From NCBI RefSeq assembly GCF_000719095.1, contig NZ_JOEH01000009.1:372001-436000 (forward strand): a DNA stretch of 64,000 nt. Reading direction: 5' to 3'. How positions within the stretch are numbered: position 1 is the stretch's first letter; every line of letters begins with the position of its first letter. The position numbers and the translations under genes are program-made. The DNA is from Streptacidiphilus jeojiense. Its GTDB lineage: Bacteria; Actinomycetota; Actinomycetes; Streptomycetales; Streptomycetaceae. Below, piece by piece: positions 45,601 to 53,612 of the stretch. The notes below the pieces were generated by a model. The model did not search any database. It was given only the letters and a program-made list of their open reading frames with translations, and was not told where the DNA came from.

Positions 45601-46828
45601 CCTCGGTGGTCAGGCCGCGTACCGCGTCGGCGTGCTGCCCGGCCGCGCAGAGCGCCGCGCCGAGTCGGATCCGGCCGGGCCGCCAGTCGGGCCGCAGCGC
45701 CGTCCCGGCCTGGTACTCGGCCGCCGCCAGGGCCACCTCGCCGGACCACTCGTGCAGCAGGCCCAGGCCGAACCTGGCCGGCGCGTGCCGGGGGTCGGCC
45801 CGCAGCGCGGCGATGAAGCAGGCGTGTGCGGTGTCGCGGTCGGGGGTGGGGGAGTCGAGGGCGAGGCAGCCCAGCGCGTAGTGCGTCCTGGGGTCGCCGG
45901 GGCCGAGCCGGACCGCGGCGAGCAGATCGTCGGAGGCGGCCTCCCAGTGCTGCAGCCGCTGCTGGGCCAGGCCGCGGAACAGCCGGGCCTCGACCGGCAG
46001 CCTGGTGCCGCGACCCCAGGGCCCGGTGCCCCAGGGGTCGGCCACTCCCGGCGGCCTGACCAGGGTCTCGCTGAACGCGGTGACGGCCTCCTGGTCCAGC
46101 CCGAGGCGGCTGAGCACGGCGCCGAGCCGGAACCACACCTCGGCGCTGCCGCCCGCCTGCGCCACGGCGGTGAGCGGTGCCCGGGCCTCGGCGGAGCGCC
46201 CCTGCGCGGACAGCGCGGCGGCGCGGGCCAGCACCGTCCACTCGGCCTGCGGCAGCGCGGCCAGGGCACGGGTGGTGAAGGTGTCGCGGTCACCGTCGGG
46301 TCCGGCGCCCGGACCGCCCGCCGCGGCCCCGGCGCCGCAGCGGGCCTGCAGCCAGAACAGCACCGGCTCGGCGGCCGTGTGCGCCGCGGCGGCCGGATCC
46401 CGGTACACCGCGCCGAGGTAGGCCAGCAGCAGATCGAGGTCCTCGGGCCGGTCGCCCTCGTGGATCCGCTGCTCGGCCAGGGCGTGCAGGGTCCACGGCG
46501 GCAGCGCCGCGACCGGGTCGGCCAGCAGCGGGAACGCCTCGCGGTAGAGCCGCAGCGCCTGCACCCGGTCGGTGGTCGCCCCGGCCTGCCCCAGCACGGC
46601 GGTGCCGCGCTGGGCGGCCAGCTCCGGCGCGGTGCCGGCCCTGGCCAGCCGCGCCGCGAGCCTGCCGTAGCGCTGCACGGCCTGCGGCGAACGTCCGGCG
46701 TCGGCGGCCTTCTTGGCGGCGGCCAGGGCCCGGTCGATCCCGCGCTGGTCGATCCGGGCCCGGCTGCGCAGGACCAGGCCGCCGAGGAGCAGCAGCACCA
46801 CCACGGGCACGGCGAGCAGCGCGATCAT
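42602..46828 (-). CDS. Giant membrane-anchored TPR protein with internal zinc-finger segment
   Basis: 1408 residues. One N-terminal membrane helix (VPVVVLLLLGGLVL) is followed by arrays of TPR-like units over most of the length (e.g. DPRTHYALGCLALDSPTPDRD; APARFGLGLLHEWSGEVALA). Near residues 648-682 a Cys/His cluster reads CSGTGATACNQP, then CGQCGRPACAAHLH, like a B-box zinc finger. A further RCHTC occurs near 739. It heads the operon of J-like, GrpE-like, Hsp70 and Zn-TPR genes. It is probably the scaffold that recruits the Hsp70 machine or clients to the membrane. ATG 46828 begins directly before the helix. Confidence 0.85.
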   Translation of the reverse strand: MIALLAVPVVVLLLLGGLVLRSRARIDQRGIDRALAAAKKAADAGRSPQAVQRYGRLAARLARAGTAPELAAQRGTAVLGQAGATTDRVQALRLYREAFPLLADPVAALPPWTLHALAEQRIHEGDRPEDLDLLLAYLGAVYRDPAAAAHTAAEPVLFWLQARCGAGAAAGGPGAGPDGDRDTFTTRALAALPQAEWTVLARAAALSAQGRSAEARAPLTAVAQAGGSAEVWFRLGAVLSRLGLDQEAVTAFSETLVRPPGVADPWGTGPWGRGTRLPVEARLFRGLAQQRLQHWEAASDDLLAAVRLGPGDPRTHYALGCLALDSPTPDRDTAHACFIAALRADPRHAPARFGLGLLHEWSGEVALAAAEYQAGTALRPDWRPGRIRLGAALCAAGQHADAVRGLTTEADRPKDAWSDTAVFHLGLARAGLGSPDAALDSWQALPDDRHQVLARNRAVLRSLLAARELTERRPGRAMRLWETCVAAFPDTAEYRTALVEAGLREAGLALLTGRDRAESLDRADAALAVAARHERIDGGSPRLRRLRGALAMLRDDAATAAPLLAGDRPRLAALQLAAGQPRTAIALLRTVESAEGPTGAGAGPVEEPALHRLRALLAARAGAWPNAFAAEAQALTAHGPHGGDTVTPGTPCSGTGATACNQPAVAGCGQCGRPACAAHLHRSRPPAAEPDGPQPADTTALQPSGERPQPADATVVLGTVGEPPTEPADTAVTTPLPTRCHTCLAADLPALLAHALRTGRPEEAVPLLAAWAAVLPRDSAPAAPLRNALPRIRLHCGDPEAALAEAVDAGADADTLRLVQLHRAAAAAAAGDLELTLTALREVEAVAPDDPVAAAALPLLAEHEALAHSRAGRHADAWDRFHQLWQDRPQDLRALHSLGLASYRLASERGVAEADDAVWEWTLACWAAALHHPGLWPGIAEATGRPVPEDRGQAVRTALTERIRQDFLTRDAAHGTDGDGPSATGWAVRWGLECQAAATLARYAPTLAAESGPAQPVVRGPLLQSLLPGARQGRALAQDLDLLLRPDHSGPLAEQLRPLFGPLGAYWYLVQQKRFDDAADGLRALSTMERGTEGSALLATAVRAGAQEHYAHQRWAAALDGFEEVARLGAELTPAHRTTLADAGVKEAQRLLGEDRDAHQAAVDVLVRTLALAPGNPTVAANLSAGYSQLGLRANNQRKDYPEAVRLLRLAVKHAPEDPTAREFTAAALTNWANQLMNAEDDASLAQAGELLTEALKLEGSKERRLMLSNVLYARSKAIALTRSRLDTALELMTQSVLFDPESDGTDLRTTAPEAERRLSVVLHNRGVELLKAKNHQGGVAFLLAALQVQNNQVTRQQLADAYCGEAYRLANRSQFRSARNEMRTGLGYDPQNKDLLTLQAALRRRGY

Positions 46829-47065
46829 CGGACCCCCCGGACGAATCGCTGACAGTTGCTGGCCATTTCCGGAGGTTCCCCCTGCTGCTCCGTCAAGTAC
46901 TGCTTGCCTCAGCCGAATTGATGATCAGTTAACCGGGCGACCTTTTCCAGGGTAGGGAAGATCGAGCCGCAACGCAGCAGTTTGTGCCCCCCAAAGCGGG
47001 GACGGTCTACCCTGGTTCGGCTGGACGTGGTGCTCTGTTGTGGTCGGTGCGGCGGGGGGTGCGGG
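46829..47065. promoter_or_regulatory. Divergent control region of the chaperone island
   Basis: 237 bp between the TPR operon (minus) and the kinase-like gene (plus), with a lower-GC stretch near 46905-46960. No CIRCE (TTAGCACTC) or HAIR-type inverted repeat was seen, so control by HrcA or HspR is not indicated. No clear -10/-35 pair was identified. Confidence 0.4.
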
Positions 47066-48958
47066 ATGCAGCAGGGGCGTGGCGTGCCGCGGTCGCGTTG
47101 GACGGCGGGCCAGTGCTTCGGCCCGGACCACGACCCGGAGCAGTACCGGCTGCTGGAGTTCCGGCACCGCGGCGGCGAGGCCGAGGTCTGGCGCGCGGAG
47201 CGGACCAGCCACAGCGGCCGCAAGGAGATCGTCGCCGCGAAGATCATGCTGGAGCGCGACCCCTCCGAGGTGCGCCGCTGGCTGGGGCGCTGGGAGGACG
47301 TCACCCACAACGCCAACCGGCTCGGGGTGGCCGACCTGGTCGTCCCCACCTTCCTGCTCGGCCCCTGGCCGCACCCTCCCGGCCGGCCGTCGACCGGCCT
47401 GGTGGCCTACCAGATATCGCCGTGGCTGGACGCGGTGCCGCTGGACCAGTGGGCCCGCTCGGCCACCGGCGGTCCGGCCGCCGCCGCCGAGGTGCTGCTG
47501 CGGCTCTGCCGGATCGTCGACGACCTGCACGGCAAGCGCTGGGTGCACCGCGACATCTCCGCGGCCAATGTGCTGGTGGACGCCGACGCCCTGGTCAAGC
47601 TGATCGACCTGACCTTCCTGACCCCGCTGGACGCCGCGCTGACGGTGGCGGTCTTCACCCCGGGGCACGTCCCGCCCGAGCAGGAGCAGGTCGGCGGCTA
47701 CCCGACCGCGGCCAAGGACCTGTTCGCGGTGGGGACGCTGGCCAGGACGCTGCTGCTGCCCGACGCCGGCCGGCTCGACCTGCACGAGCCGGACGCGCAG
47801 ACCCGGCGCGAGCTGCACGAGGCCGGGCTGCCGGGCGCCGTCGCCGACTGGCTCTGCGAGGCCCTGGACGCGGCGCCGGAGCGCCGTCCGTCGCCGCTGG
47901 TGCCCTGGGCCGAGCGCGGCGGTGAGCTGCTGCGGGCGCTGCCGGCCGAGGGCCGGATCAGCTGCCTGCAGCTGGTGGCGGACGGCTGGGGGCGTCCGGT
48001 GGTGGTCACCGGCGGTCCCGGCGGCGTCGAGTTCTTCGCGGCCTCGCCGGACCGGGCGCGGACCAGGCTGCAGCCGGACGCCGCACCGCCGCCGGCCCCG
48101 GCGCTGCCCCCGGCCGGGGGACCGGCCGGGGTGCGGGAGATCGCGGCGGGCCGCGCGGCCGACGGCGGGGTGGCCGTGTTCGCGGTGGACCGGCGCGGGG
48201 TGCTCTGGTGCGGCACCAGTGGTCAGGGCTGGTCGGAGGCGCTGCACAGCGTCGCCGGCATCGCCGCCGCGACCACGCCGTTCGGCGAGGTGGCGGCCTG
48301 GACGGCGCGCGGCGGCACCGTCCAGATGCTGCGCTGGACCCCCGGCGTCGCGCTGTCCGTCAGCGAGCTGCGGCGCTGCCCGGCGGACCGGGTGCTCGCC
48401 GCCACGGCCGAGCCGGACGGCGGCTGGGCGCTGCTGGTGGAGCGTCACGGGCGGCTGTTCCACTGCTCGGTGGCCGATCCGGACCGCTACCGGCGCACCT
48501 CCTACGACGGCGCCGAGTCCGCCGAGCCGCCGGCCTCCCGGCAGCTGCTGGCCGAACCGGTCGCGGCGGCGGCCCTGGCCGCCGGACCGGGCGGCCTGCG
48601 GGCCGGCGCGGTGCTGGCGGACGGCGGCGTGGCGCTGTGGAGCCTGGGCGCGAGCGGCTGGCGGCGCGCGGCGGACCTGGTCCGGCCGGGCGGCGCCGAC
48701 CGGGCCGAGGGCTTCGCCCTGGTCGGCCACCGGTCCGGCCCCACCTGCGCGGTGGTCGGCGGCGGCGGGGTCCGGCTGCGCTCGCTCAGCTCCGGGGACG
48801 CCTGGTGGCGGCCGACGCTGCGACCGGCCACCCGGGTGGCGCTGCTGCAGGGCGCGGACTGGCGGCTGAGCCTGGCGGCGGTGGTCGAGGACGAGGTGCA
48901 CTGCTGGCAGGAGGACGAGGCGCTGCGCTGGCGCCCGGTGCCGCTGGAGCAGTGCTGA
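47066..48958 (+). CDS. Divergent Ser/Thr kinase-like protein with C-terminal repeat (propeller-like) region
   Basis: 630 residues from ATG 47066; in-frame GTG 46982 would add 28 residues. The kinase fold is visible: RHRGGEAEVWRA as a glycine loop, AAKIML with Lys59, WVHRDISAANVL as the catalytic loop with Asp163 and Asn168. LIDLTF stands where DFG is expected. No standard APE segment follows, but PEQEQVGGY fits that site. Residues ~300-630 are repeating short beta units (VAVFAVDRRGVLWCGTS; GAVLADGGVALWSLGASG), suggesting a beta-propeller. It is divergent from the chaperone operon (237 bp) and probably senses or regulates it. It may be a weak or pseudo-kinase. Confidence 0.82.
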   Translation: MQQGRGVPRSRWTAGQCFGPDHDPEQYRLLEFRHRGGEAEVWRAERTSHSGRKEIVAAKIMLERDPSEVRRWLGRWEDVTHNANRLGVADLVVPTFLLGPWPHPPGRPSTGLVAYQISPWLDAVPLDQWARSATGGPAAAAEVLLRLCRIVDDLHGKRWVHRDISAANVLVDADALVKLIDLTFLTPLDAALTVAVFTPGHVPPEQEQVGGYPTAAKDLFAVGTLARTLLLPDAGRLDLHEPDAQTRRELHEAGLPGAVADWLCEALDAAPERRPSPLVPWAERGGELLRALPAEGRISCLQLVADGWGRPVVVTGGPGGVEFFAASPDRARTRLQPDAAPPPAPALPPAGGPAGVREIAAGRAADGGVAVFAVDRRGVLWCGTSGQGWSEALHSVAGIAAATTPFGEVAAWTARGGTVQMLRWTPGVALSVSELRRCPADRVLAATAEPDGGWALLVERHGRLFHCSVADPDRYRRTSYDGAESAEPPASRQLLAEPVAAAALAAGPGGLRAGAVLADGGVALWSLGASGWRRAADLVRPGGADRAEGFALVGHRSGPTCAVVGGGGVRLRSLSSGDAWWRPTLRPATRVALLQGADWRLSLAAVVEDEVHCWQEDEALRWRPVPLEQC

Positions 48959-48984
48959 CCCGTCGTCGACTGCGCGCCGGCTGT

Positions 48985-50196
48985 CTACTTGTCGATGTCG
49001 CCGACCACGAAGAACAGCGAGCCCAGGATCGCCACCATGTCGGCGACCAGGGTCCCGGGCAGCAGCTCGCCGAGGACCTGGATGTTGTTGAAGGAGGCCG
49101 AGCGCAGCTTCAGCCGCCACGGCGTCTTGTCGCCCCGGGAGACCAGGTAGTAGCCGTTCACCCCGAGCGGGTTCTCGGTCCAGGTGTAGGTGTGGCCCTC
49201 GGGCGCCTTCAGCACCTTCGGCAGCCTGGTGTTGATCGGTCCCGGCGCCAGCCCGGCCAGGGTGTCCAGGCAGGCGTCGGCCAGGTCCAGCGAGTTGTGC
49301 ACCTGCTCCAGCAGGCACTCGAACCGGGCCAGGCAGTCGCCCTCCTGACGGGTCACCACCCGCAGCACCCCGCCCAGCTCCGGGTAGGCCAGGTAGGGCT
49401 GGTCCCGGCGCAGGTCGAAGTCCACCCCGGAGGCCCTGGCGATGGGCCCGCTCACCCCGTAGGCGTGCACCAGCTCCGGCGCCAGCACGCCGACGCCCCT
49501 GGTGCGGGCCCGGAAGATGTCGTTGCCGAGGACCAGGTCGTCGAAGACGCCCATCCGGCTGCGGACCGAGGCGACCGCGGCGCGCACCCGTCCGTACCAT
49601 CCGGCCGGCAGGTCCTCCTTGAGGCCGCCGACCCGGTTGAACATGTAGTGCATCCGGCCGCCGGAGGCCTCCTCCATCACCGCCTGGAGCTGCTCGCGCT
49701 CGTGGAAGGCGTGGAAGACCGGGGTGATCCCGCCCAGCTCCAGCGGGTACGAGCCGAGGAACATCAGGTGGTTGAGCACCCGGTTCAGCTCGGCCAGCAG
49801 GGTGCGGGTCCAGGTGGCCCGCACCGGCACCTCCATGCCGAGCATCCGCTCCACACCGAGGACCACGCCCAGCTCGTTGGCGAAGGCCGAGAGCCAGTCG
49901 TGGCGGTTGGCCAGCATGACGATCTGCCGGTAGTCCCTGGCCTCGAACAGCTTCTCGGCGCCGCGGTGCATGTAGCCGACCACCGGCTCGGCGGCGGTGA
50001 TCAGCTCACCGTCCAGGCGCAGCTTGATCCGCAGCACGCCGTGGGTGGACGGGTGCTGCGGGCCGATGTTGAGCACCATGTCGCTGGTGCCCAGCTCGGT
50101 CGCGGCCCCGGCGCCGATCCCGACCGTGGTCTCGCGGGTGCCGCTGCCCGGCGTGCTACTCGTCGGCGTGCTGGTCCTCGGCGTGCTGGTCCTCAT
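48985..50196 (-). CDS. NuoD-like (complex I 49-kDa) subunit, stand-alone copy
   Basis: 403 residues. Conserved parts include [57 protein letters not shown], and near the end [18 protein letters not shown] and [20 protein letters not shown]. This is the quinone-site subunit of NADH dehydrogenase. No other nuo gene is nearby, so it is an extra copy (nuoD2 type) and could join the main complex or act with another membrane oxidoreductase. ATG 50196 lies inside the end of the methyltransferase gene (41-nt overlap). The ~35 residues before the conserved part are variable. Confidence 0.88.
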   Translation of the reverse strand: MRTSTPRTSTPTSSTPGSGTRETTVGIGAGAATELGTSDMVLNIGPQHPSTHGVLRIKLRLDGELITAAEPVVGYMHRGAEKLFEARDYRQIVMLANRHDWLSAFANELGVVLGVERMLGMEVPVRATWTRTLLAELNRVLNHLMFLGSYPLELGGITPVFHAFHEREQLQAVMEEASGGRMHYMFNRVGGLKEDLPAGWYGRVRAAVASVRSRMGVFDDLVLGNDIFRARTRGVGVLAPELVHAYGVSGPIARASGVDFDLRRDQPYLAYPELGGVLRVVTRQEGDCLARFECLLEQVHNSLDLADACLDTLAGLAPGPINTRLPKVLKAPEGHTYTWTENPLGVNGYYLVSRGDKTPWRLKLRSASFNNIQVLGELLPGTLVADMVAILGSLFFVVGDIDK

Positions 50197-51298
50197 GGAG
50201 CAAGAGTGTGCCACCACCGGACGCCGCCAGAGCCGGCCAGCGTCCGGGTAGCGGCATGCCCACCGACTGCAGGCCCCAGACGAAGGAGCCCAGCCCGCTC
50301 GGCGCGGTGAGCTCGGCGGCCTCACCCGCCGCGGCCAGGGCGCGCAGGTAGCCGGCGGGGTCGCTCGACGCCAGCGCCAGCGGGGGGCGGGCGCCGTCCA
50401 CGCCGAGCGCGGCCAGGGCGCGGCGCTGAGTCGTCCACAGGCTGTGGACGGGGCGGCCCGCGGCGGCCTGCCGGGCGGCGGCCAGGCAGGAGTCCAGGGC
50501 CACGTGGGAGGTCAGATCGCAGCCGCCGTCCGGTACCGGCCGCACCTCGCGGCCCTCACGGAAGGCGGCGAGGCTGCCGAAGGGCGGCCGGCCGGCGGCG
50601 TCGTGGGCGTAGTCGACCGCGACCGCGAGCCCCCGCCGCAGCGAGCCGACGGCTGCCGCCCAGGCCCGGTCGCGGTCCAGCCCGATCTCGGCGCGCTCGC
50701 CGGGCTCCGCGCCGTCCAGCGGCCACCAGCGGGCCAGCCAGGCGGCCTGCTCGCCGGCGACCGCCGGTCCCGGTCGCTCCTCGCCGCTGCCGCGCTCCAC
50801 CTCGACCAGCCGCGCCACGCCCTCGGCGTCGACCTCGGCGATGTCCACCGGCACGTTGTCCAGCCACTCGTTGGCGAACAGCACTCCGTCCGCGGCCGGC
50901 TCGATCCGGTCGCTCCAGCCGATCCACCCGGGCAGGCCGTCCGGTCGCGGAGCCCGTTCGACGGCGCGCAGCACCAGCCGGTCCGCCAGTCCGGGCCGCT
51001 CCGCGCGGGCGCGCACCCCCAGGGCGCACAGCAACTCCGCGCGCCCCGCGCCGACGTCGGTCACCACCAGTTCCGCCGGACGGCCCAATGCCCGGTCCAC
51101 CTCGGCCACCAGTTCCAGCACCGCCCCGGCGAACAGCTCGCCGCCGCCGGCCGAGGCGTGCACGGAGGTACGGAAGTGCCCGGCCGGACCGGCCCCCGTC
51201 CGGGTGAAGAAGCCGTCCGGCCCGTACAGCGCCCGCTCGGTCGCCGCACGCCACCCGGTCCACTCCGCCGCCTGCGCGGTCCGCCTCCCGCTGTCCAT
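50156..51298 (-). CDS. DUF185/NDUFAF7-type (MidA) SAM-dependent methyltransferase
   Basis: 380 residues. The N-terminus [29 protein letters not shown] and [17 protein letters not shown] (motif I), followed by [15 protein letters not shown] (the NExxDAL-like segment), match the DUF185 family. In mitochondria the homologue NDUFAF7 methylates an Arg of NDUFS2, the NuoD orthologue. Here the NuoD-like gene follows directly with overlap, which makes it a strong candidate substrate. The C-terminus is a tandem [15 protein letters not shown] 51298 is close to the divergent sensor-kinase promoter. Confidence 0.85.
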   Translation of the reverse strand: MDSGRRTAQAAEWTGWRAATERALYGPDGFFTRTGAGPAGHFRTSVHASAGGGELFAGAVLELVAEVDRALGRPAELVVTDVGAGRAELLCALGVRARAERPGLADRLVLRAVERAPRPDGLPGWIGWSDRIEPAADGVLFANEWLDNVPVDIAEVDAEGVARLVEVERGSGEERPGPAVAGEQAAWLARWWPLDGAEPGERAEIGLDRDRAWAAAVGSLRRGLAVAVDYAHDAAGRPPFGSLAAFREGREVRPVPDGGCDLTSHVALDSCLAAARQAAAGRPVHSLWTTQRRALAALGVDGARPPLALASSDPAGYLRALAAAGEAAELTAPSGLGSFVWGLQSVGMPLPGRWPALAASGGGTLLLHEDQHAEDQHADE

Positions 51299-51455
51299 TG
51301 CTGCACCCTAGTTCGCGCGGCCCCGGGGCGGTTCGCGCGGCGCGGGGCCGGGCGGACGGGAGGAGTCCGGTCGCCGTACGCGCCGCTCCTCTCTCCGACC
51401 TGCGGAGGACGGCCGACTCCGCCCGGCGGGGGACCCGACCGCTGTTCCACCTGCA

Positions 51456-51461
51456 TAGGCT
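51456..51461 (+). promoter_or_regulatory. Candidate -10 element of the sensor kinase gene
   Basis: TAGGCT ends 7 nt before GTG 51469. With no ribosome site upstream, the transcript is probably leaderless. No strong -35 was seen. Confidence 0.35.
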
Positions 51462-51468
51462 GGTGAGT

Positions 51469-52779
51469 GTGCAACTCCTCTACAGCTGGTTCCGCAGGCA
51501 CCCCACGGTGTCCGACGCCATCTGGGCGTCGCTGCTGTTCCTGCTGTGCCTGGTGGAGCTGGCGTCCGACTGGAAGGACGGCAGGAGCCAGGCCGCGCTG
51601 GCCGCCCTGGTCTTCGTCTCGGTGACGCTGTGCACGCTGATGGTGCTGCGCCGGCGCTGGCCCGATGTCACCGTCTGGGTGGGCATCGCGGTGGGCCTGG
51701 GGCAGGTGGCGCTCCGCCGGGACCCCAGCAGCGCCGACATCGCGCTGCTGATCCTCGCCTACACCGCGGCGGCCTTCGCCCACATCTGGACCTCCAGGGC
51801 CGCCCTGCTGATGAGCGCCCTGGCCGGGCCGCTGACGTACTTCCGGTTCGGCCCCGACGGCAACAACCCGCACCCCTCGGTCGCCGAGAACGTCCTGGTC
51901 AGCCTGCTGGCCTCGACCCCGTTCCTGCTGTGCTGGGTGCTCGGCCGGTTCACCCGGATCCGCCGCGCCTACTACGTCGAGCTGGAGGACCGCGCCGCCC
52001 GGCTGGAGCGCGAGCGTGACGCCCAGTCGAAGATCGCCGTGGCCGCCGAGCGGGCCCGGATCGCCCGGGAGCTGCACGACGTGGTGGCCCACAACGTCTC
52101 GGTGATGATCGTTCAGGCCGACGGGGCCTCCTATGTGATGGACTCCTCGCCCGAACAGGCCAAGCAGGCGCTGGCCACCATCGCCGGCACCGGCCGCCAG
52201 GCGCTGGAGGAGATGCGCCGGCTGCTGGGGCTGCTGCGCTCGGCCGACAGCGCCGGCGAGTACGTTCCGCAGCCGGGCGTGGAACAGCTCCCCGAGCTGC
52301 TGGAACAGGTCCGCAACGCCGGGCTCCCGGTCGCCTTCGCGGTGGAGGGCGAGCCCAGGGAGCTGCCGCGCGGCGTCGAGCTGACGGCCTATCGGATCGT
52401 CCAGGAGGCGCTCACCAACGCCCGCAAGCACGGCGGGCCGACGGCCAGCGCCTCGGTGCGGATCCGCTTCGACGACCGCGGCCTGGACATGCTGATCGAG
52501 GACAACGGCCGCGGCGCCACCGCCGAGCTGGCCCGCGACGGCGGCGAGGACGGCTTCGGGCACGGACTGATCGGGATGCGCGAGCGGGTCGGCATGGTGG
52601 GCGGCACGCTGGATGCCGGGCCCCGCCCCGGCGGCGGCTTCCGGATCAACGCGGTGCTGCCGCTGAAGCCCGCACGGGGCGGGGCGGCTGCGGCTGCGCC
52701 CGCCCCGGCCCCCGCGTCACCGCCTCCGCCCGCACCGCCCGGCCCGGTGGCCGACCCCGCCGTCCACCTCAGCAAGTAG
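51469..52779 (+). CDS. NarL-type sensor histidine kinase (HisKA_3)
   Basis: 436 residues. About six short membrane helices lie between residues 18 and 170. The dimerisation/phospho-acceptor box is RARIARELHDVVAHNVSVMI with the conserved His near residue 203. A GHKL ATPase follows with YRIVQEALTNARKH (N box) and DNGRGA and GHGLIGMRERV (G boxes). The C-terminal ~35 residues are Ala/Pro-rich. It should phosphorylate the response regulator encoded 11 nt downstream. The start is GTG 51469 on the basis of the nearby -10 element. The stimulus is unknown. Confidence 0.9.
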   Translation: MQLLYSWFRRHPTVSDAIWASLLFLLCLVELASDWKDGRSQAALAALVFVSVTLCTLMVLRRRWPDVTVWVGIAVGLGQVALRRDPSSADIALLILAYTAAAFAHIWTSRAALLMSALAGPLTYFRFGPDGNNPHPSVAENVLVSLLASTPFLLCWVLGRFTRIRRAYYVELEDRAARLERERDAQSKIAVAAERARIARELHDVVAHNVSVMIVQADGASYVMDSSPEQAKQALATIAGTGRQALEEMRRLLGLLRSADSAGEYVPQPGVEQLPELLEQVRNAGLPVAFAVEGEPRELPRGVELTAYRIVQEALTNARKHGGPTASASVRIRFDDRGLDMLIEDNGRGATAELARDGGEDGFGHGLIGMRERVGMVGGTLDAGPRPGGGFRINAVLPLKPARGGAAAAAPAPAPASPPPPAPPGPVADPAVHLSK

Positions 52780-52790
52780 AAGGACCCCCG

Positions 52791-53489
52791 ATGCCGATCC
52801 GCGTGATGCTCGTCGACGACCAGGAACTGCTGCGCACCGGATTCCGGATGGTGCTCCAGTCGCAGCAGGACATCGAGATCGTCGCCGAGGCCGGTGACGG
52901 CGTCCAGGCCCTGGAGGTGCTCGCGACGACCCCGGTCGACGTGATCCTGATGGATGTCCGGATGCCGCGGATGGACGGCGTCGAGGCCACCCGCCGCATC
53001 TGCGCCCTGCAGGACGCCGCGGCGGCGAGCGACCCGGGCAGCGACACCGGGCCGCGGGTGCTCATCCTCACCACCTTCGACCTGGACGAGTACGCCTTCG
53101 CCGCGCTCAAGGCCGGGGCCAGCGGCTTCCTGCTCAAGGACGTGCCGCCGACCGAGCTGGTCGCCGCGATCCGGGCGGTCCGCGGCGGCGATGCGGTGGT
53201 GGCCCCGACCACCACCCGCCGCATGATCGACCGCTTCGCCACGGTGCTGCCCAGCTCGCTGCCGCCGGCCGAGACGCCGGAGCTGGCCCGGCTCACCGAA
53301 CGCGAGCGCGAGGTGCTGCTGCTGATCGCCCAGGGGCTCTCCAACGGCGAGATCGCGGCCCGGCTCTCACTCTCCGAGGCGACCGTGAAGACCCACGTCG
53401 GCCGGATCCTCACCAAGCTGCAGCTGCGCGACCGGGTGCAGGCCGTGGTCCTGGCCTATGAGACGGGGCTGGTCCGGGCGCAGCACTGA
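52791..53489 (+). CDS. NarL/LuxR-family response regulator
   Basis: 232 residues. The receiver domain has the acidic pair in LVDDQELL, the phospho-acceptor Asp in DVILMDVRMPRMDG and the Lys in FLLKDVPPTEL. The LuxR helix-turn-helix reads LTEREREVLLLIAQGLSNGEIAARL. It pairs with the upstream kinase. A nine-residue insertion (around DAAAASDPGSDTGP) lengthens the receiver loop compared with typical members. Confidence 0.92.
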   Translation: MPIRVMLVDDQELLRTGFRMVLQSQQDIEIVAEAGDGVQALEVLATTPVDVILMDVRMPRMDGVEATRRICALQDAAAASDPGSDTGPRVLILTTFDLDEYAFAALKAGASGFLLKDVPPTELVAAIRAVRGGDAVVAPTTTRRMIDRFATVLPSSLPPAETPELARLTEREREVLLLIAQGLSNGEIAARLSLSEATVKTHVGRILTKLQLRDRVQAVVLAYETGLVRAQH

Positions 53490-53507
53490 CCCTTTCGGGG
53501 TGGCTTG

Positions 53508-53583
53508 TCGCGCAGTTCCCCGCGCCCCCAGCAAGTGCAACTGGCCCAGTTGCAGCCCCCTAGGGGCGCGGGGAACTGCGCGA
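53508..53583. repeat. Intergenic inverted repeat (copy 6)
   Basis: Full-length copy with inner palindrome TGCAACTGGCCCAGTTGCA, between the convergent response regulator and aldolase-like genes. Probable bidirectional terminator. Confidence 0.87.
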
Positions 53584-53612
53584 CAAACCACCCACAGCCC
53601 GCACCCGAAGGC

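Noticed and set aside
43907..46852. 981-codon open frame on the plus strand opposite the giant TPR gene
   Set aside because: No start context and no domain; the TPR and Cys/His motifs on the minus strand are clear.
46829..47065. CIRCE or HAIR heat-shock operator for the chaperone island
   Set aside because: No TTAGCACTC-type or HspR-type inverted repeat could be seen.
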